In this document: one piece after another, positions 8,957-17,685 of the stretch | Layout of the letters: each line of letters starts with the position of its first letter | Numbering within the stretch: position 1 is the stretch's first letter | Origin: Calditrichota bacterium | GTDB taxonomy: Bacteria > Calditrichota > Calditrichia > Calditrichales > J004 | Reading direction: 5' to 3' | DNA: 51,929 nt | NCBI GenBank assembly: GCA_024277115.1 | Contig: JAJRVW010000181.1 | Span: 1-51,929, forward strand | Program-made: the position numbers and the translations under genes | Notes under the pieces: generated by a model | Database searches by the model: none | The model's input: the letters and a program-made list of their open reading frames with translations, nothing else | What the model was told of the DNA's origin: nothing

Positions 8957-10144
8957 TTATACCCTTTCTACAATTACCGTCGAGGCTTCTCCGCCACCGA
9001 TACAAATTGAGGCCAGGCCTCGTTTAACATTATTTTGTTTCATAGCGTTTAAAAGTGTGACCAAAATACGCGCCCCGCTTGCCCCAATCGGATGGCCAAG
9101 CGCAATGGCCCCACCATTCACGTTTACCTTATCAACAGGGATGTTAAGAAGGCGATTGTTTATAAGGGTAACGACTGCGAATGCTTCATTAATTTCAAAT
9201 AAATCAATATCATCGATTGCAAGCCCGGCTTTTTTAAGCGCTTTGTTGATGGAATCCGCCGGGGCTGTTGTAAATTCTTCCGAAGCCCGTGCTGCTGAAG
9301 ATTGCGCTATTATTTTTACCAGTGGTTTCAAGCCTAATTCTTTTGCTTTCTCCGAAGACATCAAAAGCAAGGCAGCTGCCCCATCATTTATGGAGGAAGC
9401 ATTGGCTGCCGTAACGGTTCCGTCTTTTGTAAATGCCGGACGAAGCGTTTTCATTTTGTCAAAATTCGCTTTTTGCGGCCCTTCATCTTCACTGATTTTA
9501 ACAGGATCGCCTTTTTTCTGTGGAATTTCTATCGATACAATTTCCTCGGTAAATAGTGCTTTTTTTTGTGCCTCCTGTGCCCTTGTATAACTTTTAATGG
9601 CAAATTCATCTTGCAAATCTCTTGGAATGTTGCACGTATCAGCGCAAAGTTCTGCAGCGTTGCCCATGTGGAAATCATTATAAACATCCCATAAACCGTC
9701 TTTTATCATACCGTCAATAATTTCTCCATGGCCCATTTTGCTCCCACTACGGTGCTTGGGCAGGTAGTATGGAACCTGAGACATATTTTCCATCCCGCCT
9801 GCGATGACAACATCGGCATCACCAACCATAATTGCCTGCGCTGCGAGCATCACCGATTTTAATCCGGAACCGCAAACTTTATTAATGGTCAGACATTGTA
9901 CCTGTTTGTCTAAGCCGGCACCCAGAGCGGCTTGTCTTGCCGGAGCCTGTCCTTCATTGGCAGGGAGGACATTTCCCATGATTACTTCATCAACCTGGTC
10001 TGTGGCAATTTTTGAACGCTCAACAACTGATTTTATTACAATACTTCCGAGCTTTGTTGCCGGAATATTTTTTAATACGCCCATAAATGAGCCTATTGGT
10101 GTTCTTGCAGTAGAAACTATTACAACTTCTTTTAACCTATCCAT
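8957..10144 (-). CDS. Acetyl-CoA C-acetyltransferase (thiolase)
   Basis: 395 aa, full length. The acyl-accepting Cys is at position 91 in [10 protein letters not shown]. The second active-site region is [17 protein letters not shown] (His about 352), and the base Cys is in CIGGGEAS (about 382). [12 protein letters not shown] is the classical acetoacetyl-CoA thiolase loop. It condenses two acetyl-CoA or cleaves 3-oxoacyl-CoA. A GGATGTGAA box precedes the ATG, and this looks like the first gene of the run that ends with secA and the esterase. Confidence 0.95.
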   Translation of the reverse strand: MDRLKEVVIVSTARTPIGSFMGVLKNIPATKLGSIVIKSVVERSKIATDQVDEVIMGNVLPANEGQAPARQAALGAGLDKQVQCLTINKVCGSGLKSVMLAAQAIMVGDADVVIAGGMENMSQVPYYLPKHRSGSKMGHGEIIDGMIKDGLWDVYNDFHMGNAAELCADTCNIPRDLQDEFAIKSYTRAQEAQKKALFTEEIVSIEIPQKKGDPVKISEDEGPQKANFDKMKTLRPAFTKDGTVTAANASSINDGAAALLLMSSEKAKELGLKPLVKIIAQSSAARASEEFTTAPADSINKALKKAGLAIDDIDLFEINEAFAVVTLINNRLLNIPVDKVNVNGGAIALGHPIGASGARILVTLLNAMKQNNVKRGLASICIGGGEASTVIVERV

Positions 10145-10266
10145 TTCACATCCGATTTTGTATTTTAAATAAGTCAGGCAATTTAGCTATTTTAATAACC
10201 TATATCAACTTATTGAAGAAGTCTTGAAATGAAGAAGTTTTTACTACTGAACCAGAACTATATTTT

Positions 10267-11253
10267 CTATTTATTGCGATCATTTTCTGCTGAGAAACGA
10301 TCATAGGCATCCAAGATGTCTTTAACAAGCGGATGTCTTAATATATCTTGGTCAGACATTTCAATAAAAGCTATATCGCTTACATCTTTTAAAATATGAA
10401 TACTGCTTATTAATCCGGATTTCTTTGAAGCATCGAGGTCTACTTGTGTAATATCCCCGGTAACCACTGCTTTTGAGTTACGGCCAAGCCGGGTTAAAAA
10501 CATCTTCATTTGCATAAACGTGCTATTTTGGGCTTCATCTAAAATTACAAATGCATTGTTAAGAGTCCTACCACGCATATAGGCCAATGGCAAAACCTCA
10601 ATTGTATCATAAGAGAAATATTTTTTAAGGGTATCTTTTGGCATCATATCGGCCAAAGCATCATAAAGGGGTTTCAAATAGGGATCAATTTTCTCTTTAA
10701 AATCACCCGGCAAAAAACCAAGGCTTTCTCCGGCTTCTACTGCCGGCCTGGATAAAACTATTTTACTTACTGTACCATTCATCAATGAGTGAACGGCCAT
10801 TGCAACGGCCAGGTAGGTCTTCCCCGTCCCAGCAGGGCCTACTGCAAAGACAAGGTCATTTTTTAAGATAGACCTGACAAGCGCTTCCTGCTTCTCCGAT
10901 TTCGGGACGATACTTTTTGCAAAAGTATGAATACTCAAATCGTTCGCAAGATGTTCACTGGCAACGGTCTCGTTTTTTCCAATATTATCAGAATATACTT
11001 TAAGAGTTGCCAACACATCCTGTGGGGTAAGCTGGTTGTTTTTAATTACAACAGTACTCAACTCATGTAAAATATCACAAAGAACATTAACATCGCGGGT
11101 ATCTCCAATTAACTTTATTTCTGCTCCTCGTGGAATAATACGCGCATTAAAACGCTGCCGGATTAGTGTAATATTTTCTTCATTCTTTCCATAGAACAAA
11201 GTTTCCTGAATTTTTGGATCAAGTATATATTTTTTTTCTATCATCATTTCCAT
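10267..11253 (-). CDS. PhoH-like ATPase
   Basis: 328 aa. The P-loop is GPAGTGKT (139-146), with LSRPAVEAGESLGFLPGD and the Walker B ILDEAQNST (about 237), the standard signature of PhoH/YbeZ proteins. The N-terminal region (about 25-70: FNARIIPRGAEIKLIGD) resembles the KH-like domain of YbeZ. YbeZ acts with the RNase YbeY in RNA and ribosome metabolism; no ybeY lies next to it here. Three ATG codons lie close together at the start; the first is taken. The likely ribosome binding site AGGAG is inside the hairpin at 11261-11292. Confidence 0.9.
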   Translation of the reverse strand: MEMMIEKKYILDPKIQETLFYGKNEENITLIRQRFNARIIPRGAEIKLIGDTRDVNVLCDILHELSTVVIKNNQLTPQDVLATLKVYSDNIGKNETVASEHLANDLSIHTFAKSIVPKSEKQEALVRSILKNDLVFAVGPAGTGKTYLAVAMAVHSLMNGTVSKIVLSRPAVEAGESLGFLPGDFKEKIDPYLKPLYDALADMMPKDTLKKYFSYDTIEVLPLAYMRGRTLNNAFVILDEAQNSTFMQMKMFLTRLGRNSKAVVTGDITQVDLDASKKSGLISSIHILKDVSDIAFIEMSDQDILRHPLVKDILDAYDRFSAENDRNK

Positions 11254-11260
11254 AAACAGA

Positions 11261-11292
11261 AAAAGCTCCTGATCGAGCGATCAGAAGCTTTT
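11261..11292 (-). terminator. Hairpin between the LysM gene and phoH; covers the phoH ribosome binding site
   Basis: AAAAGCT (11261-11267) pairs with AGCTTTT (11286-11292), and TGATCG (70-75) with CGATCA (78-83), separated by a 2x2 internal loop. On the minus strand it ends in CTTTTT. It begins 23 nt after the LysM stop and ends 7 nt before the phoH ATG. The only good Shine-Dalgarno sequence of phoH (AGGAG) lies in its descending arm. Confidence 0.6.
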
Positions 11293-11315
11293 AAATTTTT
11301 TATTAAAAATATCTT

Positions 11316-12155
11316 TTAACGCGCTATTTTTATTACCTGGTGTGGATAAATCATATTTTGATCAGCAATTGAGCTCTTATTTGCTTCGTAAAGTTTATTC
11401 CACTGGAAGGTACTTCCATAAATATTTGAATATCCTGCAATCATCGATAAGTTTTCACCCTTTTGTACCAAATGCTCATTAGGGCCAACTACGCGAGGGA
11501 TTAAGAATGTTTGATCTGGGAAAATTAAATCTGGGTTTTTAATTTGGTCAGCATTCGAAGAATATATTCTAATCCATGCAAAGGCATCATTATAAATATC
11601 TGGGTTTGCAGCAATTTTCCATAGATAATCACCACGCATTACCGTATAAGATGGAGGTACAGCACCTTTTCCTTTTTCCTGTGCCTGATCTATAAGGCTC
11701 TGAATCTGGTTAATCAATTGTTCGTTTGCACTTACCACAGATAAATCATTTTCTTTTTGGGCATCAAGCCTTGCCTGCAATGCATCCAATTCAGCCATTT
11801 TACCATAAATATCTTCAGCGGAAAGTGACAACATGGAATTAACATCATTTCTTAGTTGGCCTAGCTCGCCATTATAAGCTTGATTGCCATCACCATCTGT
11901 TCCACATTTTGCATAAATATCTGTCCATGTCTGATCGATATCAGCATTTAGTGCATCCAGCTCCTGCTGTAAACTTGCTATTCTTGCATCTTCATCAGCA
12001 ATACCCTGCTCAGCAGTTGCTAATCGCTCTTGCCATTTTTGTAACTCGGCCAAATACTGTTCTTCAGTCATTTCCTCATAATTGTATGAATTTTGAGCAA
12101 ATACCGAGGCCATAGAAAAGATCACCATTAAAAATGTGATTTTTACAATGTTCAT
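11316..12155 (-). CDS. Exported coiled-coil protein with two C-terminal LysM domains
   Basis: 279 aa. A signal peptide (FLMVIFSMASVFAQ) ends near residue 21. A charged helical stretch (about 28-150, rich in E, Q, A, L, D) looks like a coiled coil. Two LysM repeats follow: YTVMRGDYLWKIA ... PDQTFLIP (about 175-225) and HLVQKGENLSMIA ... HQVIKIAR (about 233-279). LysM binds N-acetylglucosamine in peptidoglycan, so the protein probably sits in the periplasm on the wall. The upstream small lipoprotein (30 nt away) is also a coiled coil, and the two may act together; that is inference. No catalytic domain is visible. Confidence 0.85.
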   Translation of the reverse strand: MNIVKITFLMVIFSMASVFAQNSYNYEEMTEEQYLAELQKWQERLATAEQGIADEDARIASLQQELDALNADIDQTWTDIYAKCGTDGDGNQAYNGELGQLRNDVNSMLSLSAEDIYGKMAELDALQARLDAQKENDLSVVSANEQLINQIQSLIDQAQEKGKGAVPPSYTVMRGDYLWKIAANPDIYNDAFAWIRIYSSNADQIKNPDLIFPDQTFLIPRVVGPNEHLVQKGENLSMIAGYSNIYGSTFQWNKLYEANKSSIADQNMIYPHQVIKIAR

Positions 12156-12184
12156 GTTTAGTCTCCTGTCGTTGGTAACGATTA

Positions 12185-12475
12185 TTACTCGGAATCACCC
12201 GAATGACGTTCAGTAACAGCTGCATCTACTTTAGCTTTTTCAGCCTTAGCTTTTTCTAATTCAGCTTTTTTCCGATCGACCTGGCTTTGCAAGTCGTTTG
12301 CTTCTGCTTTCTTCTCTTGTTGTGTTTTCTCTGCATCTAGTGCTGCTGACCTTGTTTCTTCCAAAGTTTGAATTTCTTCTTCACTTGGTTTCCAACCGCA
12401 ACTCGTTAAACTTAGGCCAATTATTAGGAACAAAGAAATCACCAAGAGCTTGATAGAAAAGGTACGTTCGTTCAT
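12185..12475 (-). CDS. Small coiled-coil lipoprotein
   Basis: 96 aa. An N-terminal hydrophobic segment ends in the lipobox LTSC (Cys about 26), so the mature protein is lipid-anchored. The remaining ~70 residues are almost all charged or Ala/Gln in heptad-like spacing (EEEIQTLEETRSAALDAEK ... KKAELEKAKAEKAKVDAA), predicting a long helix. It is similar in design to Lpp-type envelope spacers, but no family can be named. AGGAGACTTGATTA precedes the ATG. It is followed 29 nt later by the LysM protein, probably in the same transcript. Confidence 0.8.
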   Translation of the reverse strand: MNERTFSIKLLVISLFLIIGLSLTSCGWKPSEEEIQTLEETRSAALDAEKTQQEKKAEANDLQSQVDRKKAELEKAKAEKAKVDAAVTERHSGDSE

Positions 12476-12509
12476 TAATCAAGTCTCCTAAATGAATAAT
12501 TTTAATTGA

Positions 12510-12550
12510 ATTATAGTGCAAAACCTACTAAAAATGTAGAATTATGTCAA
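12510..12550 (-). promoter_or_regulatory. Possible promoter of the lipoprotein-LysM transcript
   Basis: In the 108-nt gap after aspS the minus strand carries TTGACA (12550-12545) and TATAAT (12515-12510). They are 29 nt apart, too far to be one sigma-70 pair, so each would need a weaker partner (TAGGTT lies 17 nt after TTGACA). The AT-rich context and the position 35-75 nt ahead of the start fit a promoter region, but the exact element is unresolved. Confidence 0.35.
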
Positions 12551-12583
12551 GCTGAATTATGCTTCATTTAACTAAAGGCAGTA

Positions 12584-14332
12584 CTAATGCTTTATAGTCT
12601 TTAGGCTTAATTCCTGTAATTGTTTTTTGTCCACTTCCGAAGGCGCCATATCCATAAGCGAGAGTCCGGAATTAGTCTTTGGAAATGCAATCACATCACG
12701 TATTGAATCATTGCCTGTCAATATCATAACTAATCGATCAAGACCAAATGCAATCCCACCATGTGGAGGCGCACCGTATTTTAAAGCATCAAGCAGAAAA
12801 CCAAACTTACTTTCTGCTTCTTCTTTTGAAATACCTAGTAATTTAAACATTTTTTGCTGAACAAGTGTATCATGGATCCTAATACTTCCACCTGCAATTT
12901 CACTCCCATTCAGGACGAGGTCATAGGCACGGGCCGTTATATCTTCAGGGTTTTCCTCAAGATTTTCCAAGTCTTTAACGGTAGGGCTTGTGAAGGGATG
13001 ATGACGTGCAACATAACGTTGCTCCTCTGAATCATATTCTAAAAGTGGGAAATCAGTAATCCACACCAATTTGTATTTTTTTTCTGTAATAAGATTTAAT
13101 TGGTTTGCAAGGTTAAGACGAATTTGTCCAAGAATTTCAAATGTTGATTGATATTCATCTGCAATTATTAAAACAAGATCACCCTCCTGTAAGGAAAGTC
13201 TCGTTTTAAGGTTTTCTTTTTCTTCCCCTGTTAAAAACTTTGCTACTCCTGTGGCAATTTCATCCGCTGCCACCCTAAAAAAGGATAGACCTTTTGCTCC
13301 AAGTTTTTTTGCATCAAGAATCAGATTATCAATCTGCTTACGTGTAATATTTTTACCATCAGATATTTTTATACAAGCAATTTCTTGCACAGATTTGAAG
13401 GCATTAAACTCTGTATTTTGAAAAATATCTTTAATTTTTTCAATCTTAAGGTCGAATCGTAAATCAGGTTTATCCGATCCATAGACTTCAAAAGCTTCTT
13501 TATAGCCCATTCTTTTAATAGGCATTTCAATATCAAGATTTAAGACCTGTTTAAATAAATATTGAACTAAGTTGCTTGCAACAGAGATGACATCCTCCTC
13601 TTCTACAAAAGAAAGCTCAAGGTCAATTTGGGTAAATTCAGGCTGTCTGTCTTTTCTTAAATCTTCATCCCTAAAACACCTAACTACTTGAAAATACTTA
13701 TCAAATCCTGACACCATCAACAGCTGTTTATAAGTTTGCGGTGATTGCGGTAAAGCATAAAACTTTCCTGCAAAATTCCTGCTCGGAACCAAGAAATCCC
13801 TGGCCCCTTCTGGTGTTGATTTCATTAGTATTGGAGTTTCAATTTCACAAAACCCTTCCTTTACAAGATAGTGTCTAACATGACTGGTTATCGTGCTACG
13901 GGTTCTTATATCATTATGGATTTTTTCCCTTCGTAAATCTAAATATCTGTATTTAAGTCGAATTTCTTCATTTACATTGATATCATTATCGATTTCAAAC
14001 GGAGTGGTTTTTACAGTATTTAAAATTTCTAATTCTTCCACATTTATCTCAATGTCACCTGTTGTCAGATCACTATTTTCTGCATCTTCTGGCCTTGGCT
14101 CAACAATCCCAGTCACCTTTATTACAAACTCATTCCTAAGTGCCTTTGCTGCTTCAAAGGCGGGTAAATTATTTTTGGGATTAAATACAATCTGGGTTAC
14201 GCCATATTGATCGCGAAGGTCAACAAAAATTAAACCACCATGGTCCCTTCTTTTTTTAACCCAGCCACTTAAGGTAACTATTTGTTTTAGGTTTGTGTTC
14301 GAGAGTGCCCCACAAGTATGTGTTCTCAACAT
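12584..14332 (-). CDS. aspS: Aspartyl-tRNA synthetase (bacterial type)
   Basis: 582 aa, the normal length for bacterial-type AspRS. The N-terminal OB-fold anticodon-binding domain starts MLRTHTCGALSN and contains LSGWVKKRRDHGGLIFVDLRD. The class II core has motif 1 around SHVRHYLVKEGFCEIETPIL, motif 2 FRDEDLRKDRQPEFTQIDLE and motif 3 GGIAFGLDRLVMIL. The bacterial GAD insertion lies between motifs 2 and 3. It charges tRNA-Asp. Whether it also charges tRNA-Asn cannot be judged here. The gene is preceded by the AgmX terminator (14413-14441), so it has its own promoter. Confidence 0.97.
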   Translation of the reverse strand: MLRTHTCGALSNTNLKQIVTLSGWVKKRRDHGGLIFVDLRDQYGVTQIVFNPKNNLPAFEAAKALRNEFVIKVTGIVEPRPEDAENSDLTTGDIEINVEELEILNTVKTTPFEIDNDINVNEEIRLKYRYLDLRREKIHNDIRTRSTITSHVRHYLVKEGFCEIETPILMKSTPEGARDFLVPSRNFAGKFYALPQSPQTYKQLLMVSGFDKYFQVVRCFRDEDLRKDRQPEFTQIDLELSFVEEEDVISVASNLVQYLFKQVLNLDIEMPIKRMGYKEAFEVYGSDKPDLRFDLKIEKIKDIFQNTEFNAFKSVQEIACIKISDGKNITRKQIDNLILDAKKLGAKGLSFFRVAADEIATGVAKFLTGEEKENLKTRLSLQEGDLVLIIADEYQSTFEILGQIRLNLANQLNLITEKKYKLVWITDFPLLEYDSEEQRYVARHHPFTSPTVKDLENLEENPEDITARAYDLVLNGSEIAGGSIRIHDTLVQQKMFKLLGISKEEAESKFGFLLDALKYGAPPHGGIAFGLDRLVMILTGNDSIRDVIAFPKTNSGLSLMDMAPSEVDKKQLQELSLKTIKH

Positions 14333-14412
14333 TAAAATGAAACTCCTTGAATTTGTGTAGTTCTAATGAGGCGGGAAGATAAATAAAAAAGGAATAGGTC
14401 TCAACAATAAAA

Positions 14413-14441
14413 AAAAAGCCTCGATAGAATCGAGGCTTTTT
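14413..14441 (-). terminator. Strong Rho-independent terminator of the TPR-ExbB-ExbD-AgmX operon
   Basis: A perfect 13-bp stem AAAAAGCCTCGAT / ATCGAGGCTTTTT with a 3-nt loop starts 6 nt after the AgmX stop and is followed on the minus strand by a further run of T. The A/T tails on both sides would also let it act in the other direction. Confidence 0.9.
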
Positions 14442-14446
14442 AGGAA

Positions 14447-15553
14447 TTAATTAGCAAAAATCCATTTATACCTGGCAGTTACATCGCCATCTTTTTTATC
14501 AATGGCATCAAATCGCCAAGATCGGATTTTACGTGAAATACAGCTTTCAACTTTTTTGCTTTTCAGGGTAGATTTTCTAATCCGAACTCTTGTAACACGT
14601 CCTACAGGCGAAATTGTAAATTCTGCCGTCACACTACCTTTTAGGTTGGGGTTAATTCTTGATTCTCTCTTATAACAATCTTCAATAGCATCAGAATGTT
14701 TTCCAACAATGCGGCCAATTGCATCTTGCGAGCGGGCAGATGATTTTGTTCCTCTTCCAGATACAGAACCTTCAACACCTTTAATACCAAAACTTGCATT
14801 ACGATTAATAGAGACAGAACCACTTTGACCAACGCCCGTTCCAATTAGATCATCAATTCCTGCCCTGCCTGCTCTTCCTCCACTGCCTTTTCTTTCTCCG
14901 AGACTGGATCGTCTTGATGATGAAGATGCTGACTCCAAACCGCCGACACCACTTAGTACCTGATCCAAATCACCTAAAGCACCGCTACCTGATTCTCCGA
15001 GTACGTCATATACTGCATCGCCAGAACCACCGCCACCTCCTGCAGAAAGCTCACCTAAAACTCCTGTACCAGCTACCTGTTGCTGCATTCGATCTCTTGC
15101 GGAAGCCCTTCGGGCAGCGTCTCTACGTGCCGCATCCCTTCTTTCAGCTGCAGATGGTCCAGCCGCTTCTTCACGTTTTCCTTCATCACGCTGCGCCCTA
15201 ACATCTTTTTCTTCTTCTTGTGTAGCTGCTGTTCCTTCTTCCTCAACGGCAAGTGTTTCCTCTACAGGTTCGTCTATCACAGGTTCTTCAAATGTAGCAT
15301 CATATACTTTTTGGATATACTTTTCTTTTAAGACATTTGCAAGTTCTTCCTCTGAATAAACATTATTTGCAAGAATAATTACAGTCGTATAAACCAAAAT
15401 CAATGCGGATAGAAGGATTAAATAAAATCTAGAATCAATACCATCAAGTATTCCCCGTTCAAACTCCTTGGGAAAGCTGACGATTCTATAGCCCCCACCA
15501 CCTGCGGAACGTTTTACACCCTGAGCTTTAGGATTAGGTTTTAACACTTTCAT
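14447..15553 (-). CDS. AgmX/PglI C-terminal domain protein (TonB/GltJ-like energy transducer)
   Basis: 368 aa. A cytoplasmic N-terminus (about 1-40) is followed by one membrane segment (FYLILLSALILVYTTVIILA, about 43-62). A long acidic and then Arg/Ala/Gly/Ser-rich linker (about 70-270) follows. The C-terminal globular domain (about 280-368: IGRIVGKHSDAIEDCYKRE ... GSVTAEFTISPVGRVTRVRI ... SCISRKIRSWRF) is the AgmX/PglI domain, related in design to TonB. Such proteins carry proton-motive energy from an ExbB/ExbD motor to the periplasm or outer membrane. In Myxococcus the AgmX/GltJ protein is part of the gliding machinery. It is the last gene before a strong terminator. Confidence 0.85.
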   Translation of the reverse strand: MKVLKPNPKAQGVKRSAGGGGYRIVSFPKEFERGILDGIDSRFYLILLSALILVYTTVIILANNVYSEEELANVLKEKYIQKVYDATFEEPVIDEPVEETLAVEEEGTAATQEEEKDVRAQRDEGKREEAAGPSAAERRDAARRDAARRASARDRMQQQVAGTGVLGELSAGGGGGSGDAVYDVLGESGSGALGDLDQVLSGVGGLESASSSSRRSSLGERKGSGGRAGRAGIDDLIGTGVGQSGSVSINRNASFGIKGVEGSVSGRGTKSSARSQDAIGRIVGKHSDAIEDCYKRESRINPNLKGSVTAEFTISPVGRVTRVRIRKSTLKSKKVESCISRKIRSWRFDAIDKKDGDVTARYKWIFAN

Positions 15554-15579
15554 TTACATGCCTTTTTATATTATTGTTT

Positions 15580-16064
15580 TTAACCTTTTTTAACTGTTAG
15601 TAGTCGCATTTTATAAAATTGGGATTTGCTACATGTAAACATAATTTTATAAAGCATCTCAAAAGGAATCGTTTGATCACCCTGAATAATTACGGTATGT
15701 GTAAATTCTGTCCCGACATCCACTTCTAACTTAGACTGCTCTTTAGCTACGTTTGCCAGCGCCTTATACAACGGTTGAATTAACACACTTTCGGGATCGA
15801 CATCACTAACTGACATTAATTGGTTATTATTAATAAGAATTGCTTCTTTAGTAATAGATACCTGGAGCTCTTTCTTAGGCTTTTCCCCCATTACAGATTC
15901 AGGTAGTCTAAGTTCTTCAGAAGCTGTTATCAATGCGCCTTCTGTCGAGAATGATTTTAAAAGAAAAAGCAGAATAATTGTCATCATATCCATCATTGAA
16001 TTCATATTCAATGAGCCGGATTCTTCTCGCGAATGTCTTTTGATTTGGATGGTTGAAACGCCAT
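15580..16064 (-). CDS. ExbD/TolR-family protein, reading frame shifted near the N-terminus
   Basis: Translation should start at ATG 16064, which has a clear GGAG-AAATAA-ATG signal and encodes MAFQPSKSKDIRE. That frame ends at a TGA (16010-16008) after 18 codons. The frame encoding the membrane helix and the rest (MNSMMDMMTIILLFLLKSF ... LLTVKKG) is one base away and joins it naturally as ...IRE-ESGSLNMNSMMDMM. The region is 485 nt, one base short of 162 codons, so a single-base deletion around 16020-16030 explains it. The intact product would be about 161 aa with one TM helix and a periplasmic ExbD domain, partner of the ExbB-type channel. A shorter product starting at TTG 16011 or ATG 16005 would lack the cytoplasmic N-terminus. 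Sequencing error or true mutation cannot be separated here. Confidence 0.8.
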
Positions 16065-16082
16065 TTATTTCTCCAATGTTGT

Positions 16083-16628
16083 CTATTGAATCACACTGCC
16101 AAAATTTATTTCAGGAAACAGCACTTTTTCTGTTCCGTCTTCTTCATACGTCTGAATATTATCAATAACACTTACTAAATCCTGGTACTCAACTTTATTG
16201 CCAGCAGTGATCACAGCCCTGTTTTCATCTTTATAACCTTTGCCTGCAATCAATTTTTTTACTTCGATTAATTTAGTTTTTAGAAGAGCATAATCATAGG
16301 TGCCATCATCTAACACAGGCACTGTCGGCCCTTCTCCAGAATCTGAAGGAAGAAGCGCCTGTGCATTGGCGATTGTGATCCCGGCACTTGTAATCGCAAG
16401 TTTGAGACCTATTTTCATTTCTTCTTCTTTTTTATCTTGTTGCTCTGCAGGATTATTTCCAACAGACTTAGTAGGCGGGGCATTTATTTCAATTGCACCT
16501 AGTTTAACCCACTCTGCACCTTGTAACAATAGAGGGATTAATACAACCATTAAATTCATAACCGGCCTGATATCTAATTCCATATTCAATTCATCGGAAT
16601 TTTGCCTTGCTGACGGTTTGTAAGCCAT
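16083..16628 (-). CDS. ExbD/TolR-family biopolymer transport protein
   Basis: 181 aa. A short cytoplasmic N-terminus (MAYKPSARQNSDELNMELD) precedes the single TM helix (RPVMNLMVVLIPLLLQGA, about 21-38). The Asp at about 19-20, just ahead of the helix, is in the usual place of the proton-carrying Asp of ExbD/TolR/MotB-type stators. The periplasmic part (about 45-181) has the ExbD ending (VITAGNKVEYQDLVSVIDNI). An AAGG-TTAATTT-ATG start lies 24 nt after the ExbB-type gene. It is one of two ExbD paralogues in tandem; two different TolR-like subunits per motor are also known from Agl-type gliding motors. Confidence 0.88.
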   Translation of the reverse strand: MAYKPSARQNSDELNMELDIRPVMNLMVVLIPLLLQGAEWVKLGAIEINAPPTKSVGNNPAEQQDKKEEEMKIGLKLAITSAGITIANAQALLPSDSGEGPTVPVLDDGTYDYALLKTKLIEVKKLIAGKGYKDENRAVITAGNKVEYQDLVSVIDNIQTYEEDGTEKVLFPEINFGSVIQ

Positions 16629-16652
16629 AAATTAACCTTCTAAATTATATTA

Positions 16653-17315
16653 TTAACGATTACCAGTTATCAAATTGATTAACTTGACTAAATGCTCATC
16701 CATTTCATCAATTATTTTACTTGTCCTATTTGCAATATAAGTATAAACAATTAAAGTAGGGATCGCCACCATCAAACCAAATATAGTTGTATTCATGGCT
16801 GTTGAAATACCACTTGCCAACAATTTGGATTTTTCTGATTCCGGAATCCCAGGGGCTGCAACAGCGGCAAATGATAAAATCAGTCCATAAATCGTTCCCA
16901 TAAGACCAGTCAAAGTGGCAACGTTTGCAAGCATCGAAAGATAATTTGTTCTCTCTTTTAGCTTTGGAATCACTTCCAGGGTACCTTCATCAACTGCGTT
17001 TTGAATGGCCCGGAAATCTAAAGTCTCACTTTCATTAGCACGTTTCAATCCACGTAATACAACAAAAGGCAGGGCTTTAAGTTTTCCTTTTTCACACAGC
17101 TCGATGGCGCGTTCCATATTTCCACCGGCAACCAACTTTCTTATTTCAGCCATAAACTTATCGGCATTAACATTTGAGCGAACGACAATATAATATATTC
17201 TTTCTATTGCGATAGCTGCTGCAATAGCGCCAAATAAAGCGATAAAGTACATGTACATTGAGCCGTCTTGACTCAACCCAAATGAAGTTCCAAATTGGTC
17301 TAAAAATAAACCCAT
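16653..17315 (-). CDS. MotA/TolQ/ExbB proton channel family protein
   Basis: 220 aa with the family's three-TM layout: helix 1 (MYMYFIALFGAIAAAIAIE, about 20-38), a large cytoplasmic loop (about 45-125), helix 2 (MLANVATLTGLMGTIYGLI, about 128-146) and helix 3 (NTTIFGLMVAIPTLIVYTYI, about 173-192). The TGLMGTIYGLI and GLMVAIPTLI motifs are the conserved channel-lining helices. With ExbD proteins it forms a proton-driven motor in the inner membrane. The start has an excellent AGGAGG-ATTAATTC-ATG context. It lies 31 nt after the small exported protein. Confidence 0.93.
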   Translation of the reverse strand: MGLFLDQFGTSFGLSQDGSMYMYFIALFGAIAAAIAIERIYYIVVRSNVNADKFMAEIRKLVAGGNMERAIELCEKGKLKALPFVVLRGLKRANESETLDFRAIQNAVDEGTLEVIPKLKERTNYLSMLANVATLTGLMGTIYGLILSFAAVAAPGIPESEKSKLLASGISTAMNTTIFGLMVAIPTLIVYTYIANRTSKIIDEMDEHLVKLINLITGNR

Positions 17316-17346
17316 GAATTAATCCTCCTACGAAAGTAACTTTTGA

Positions 17347-17685
17347 TTATCTATTTCTGTTTAGTAGTTTTTTTATATCTATAATATCGTTTTTTCTATC
17401 CGTTGTAGATTCTATCTTCAACTCCTGTCCTTCATCAATTATTTCCCTGATAAATGACTTTTCTAAATTTACTTCATCAAACTCCGGCTTTATCCTTTGG
17501 CTGAACAATTGTACTTGTGGTTTCTCAACCTCAATTTTTATAATCGCTTCGCCCGCTTCAACAATATCGTCTTGTTGAAAATTATTTTGTACTTGTGTGG
17601 AATCTGAAGCTTGTGCAAAACTATTTGCAACGAATAAAATCATTGTAAAAATGAATGCTAAATATAAATGTTTGATCACCTTCAT
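17347..17685 (-). CDS. Small exported protein of the envelope cluster, function unknown
   Basis: 112 aa. A signal peptide (LYLAFIFTMILFVANSFAQ) is cleaved near residue 25. The mature part is about 87 residues, rich in E, D, K and I, without Cys and without a recognisable domain. The segment EAIIKIEVEKPQVQLFSQRI looks like beta strands, and the C-terminus is basic. Its ATG overlaps the stop of the upstream TPR gene (ATGA, 4 nt), so it is translationally coupled to it. It is followed by the ExbB-type gene. Position suggests a periplasmic part of the same machine; that is inference. Confidence 0.75.
   Translation of the reverse strand: MKVIKHLYLAFIFTMILFVANSFAQASDSTQVQNNFQQDDIVEAGEAIIKIEVEKPQVQLFSQRIKPEFDEVNLEKSFIREIIDEGQELKIESTTDRKNDIIDIKKLLNRNR

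Noticed and set aside
9057-9590. Plus-strand open frame of 177 codons inside the thiolase gene
   Set aside because: Lies fully antisense to a perfect thiolase, has no ribosome binding site and no recognisable domain.
16005-16064. Programmed -1 frameshift in the ExbD gene
   Set aside because: No X-XXY-YYZ slippery heptamer at the junction and no pseudoknot-like structure noticed; a lost base is simpler.
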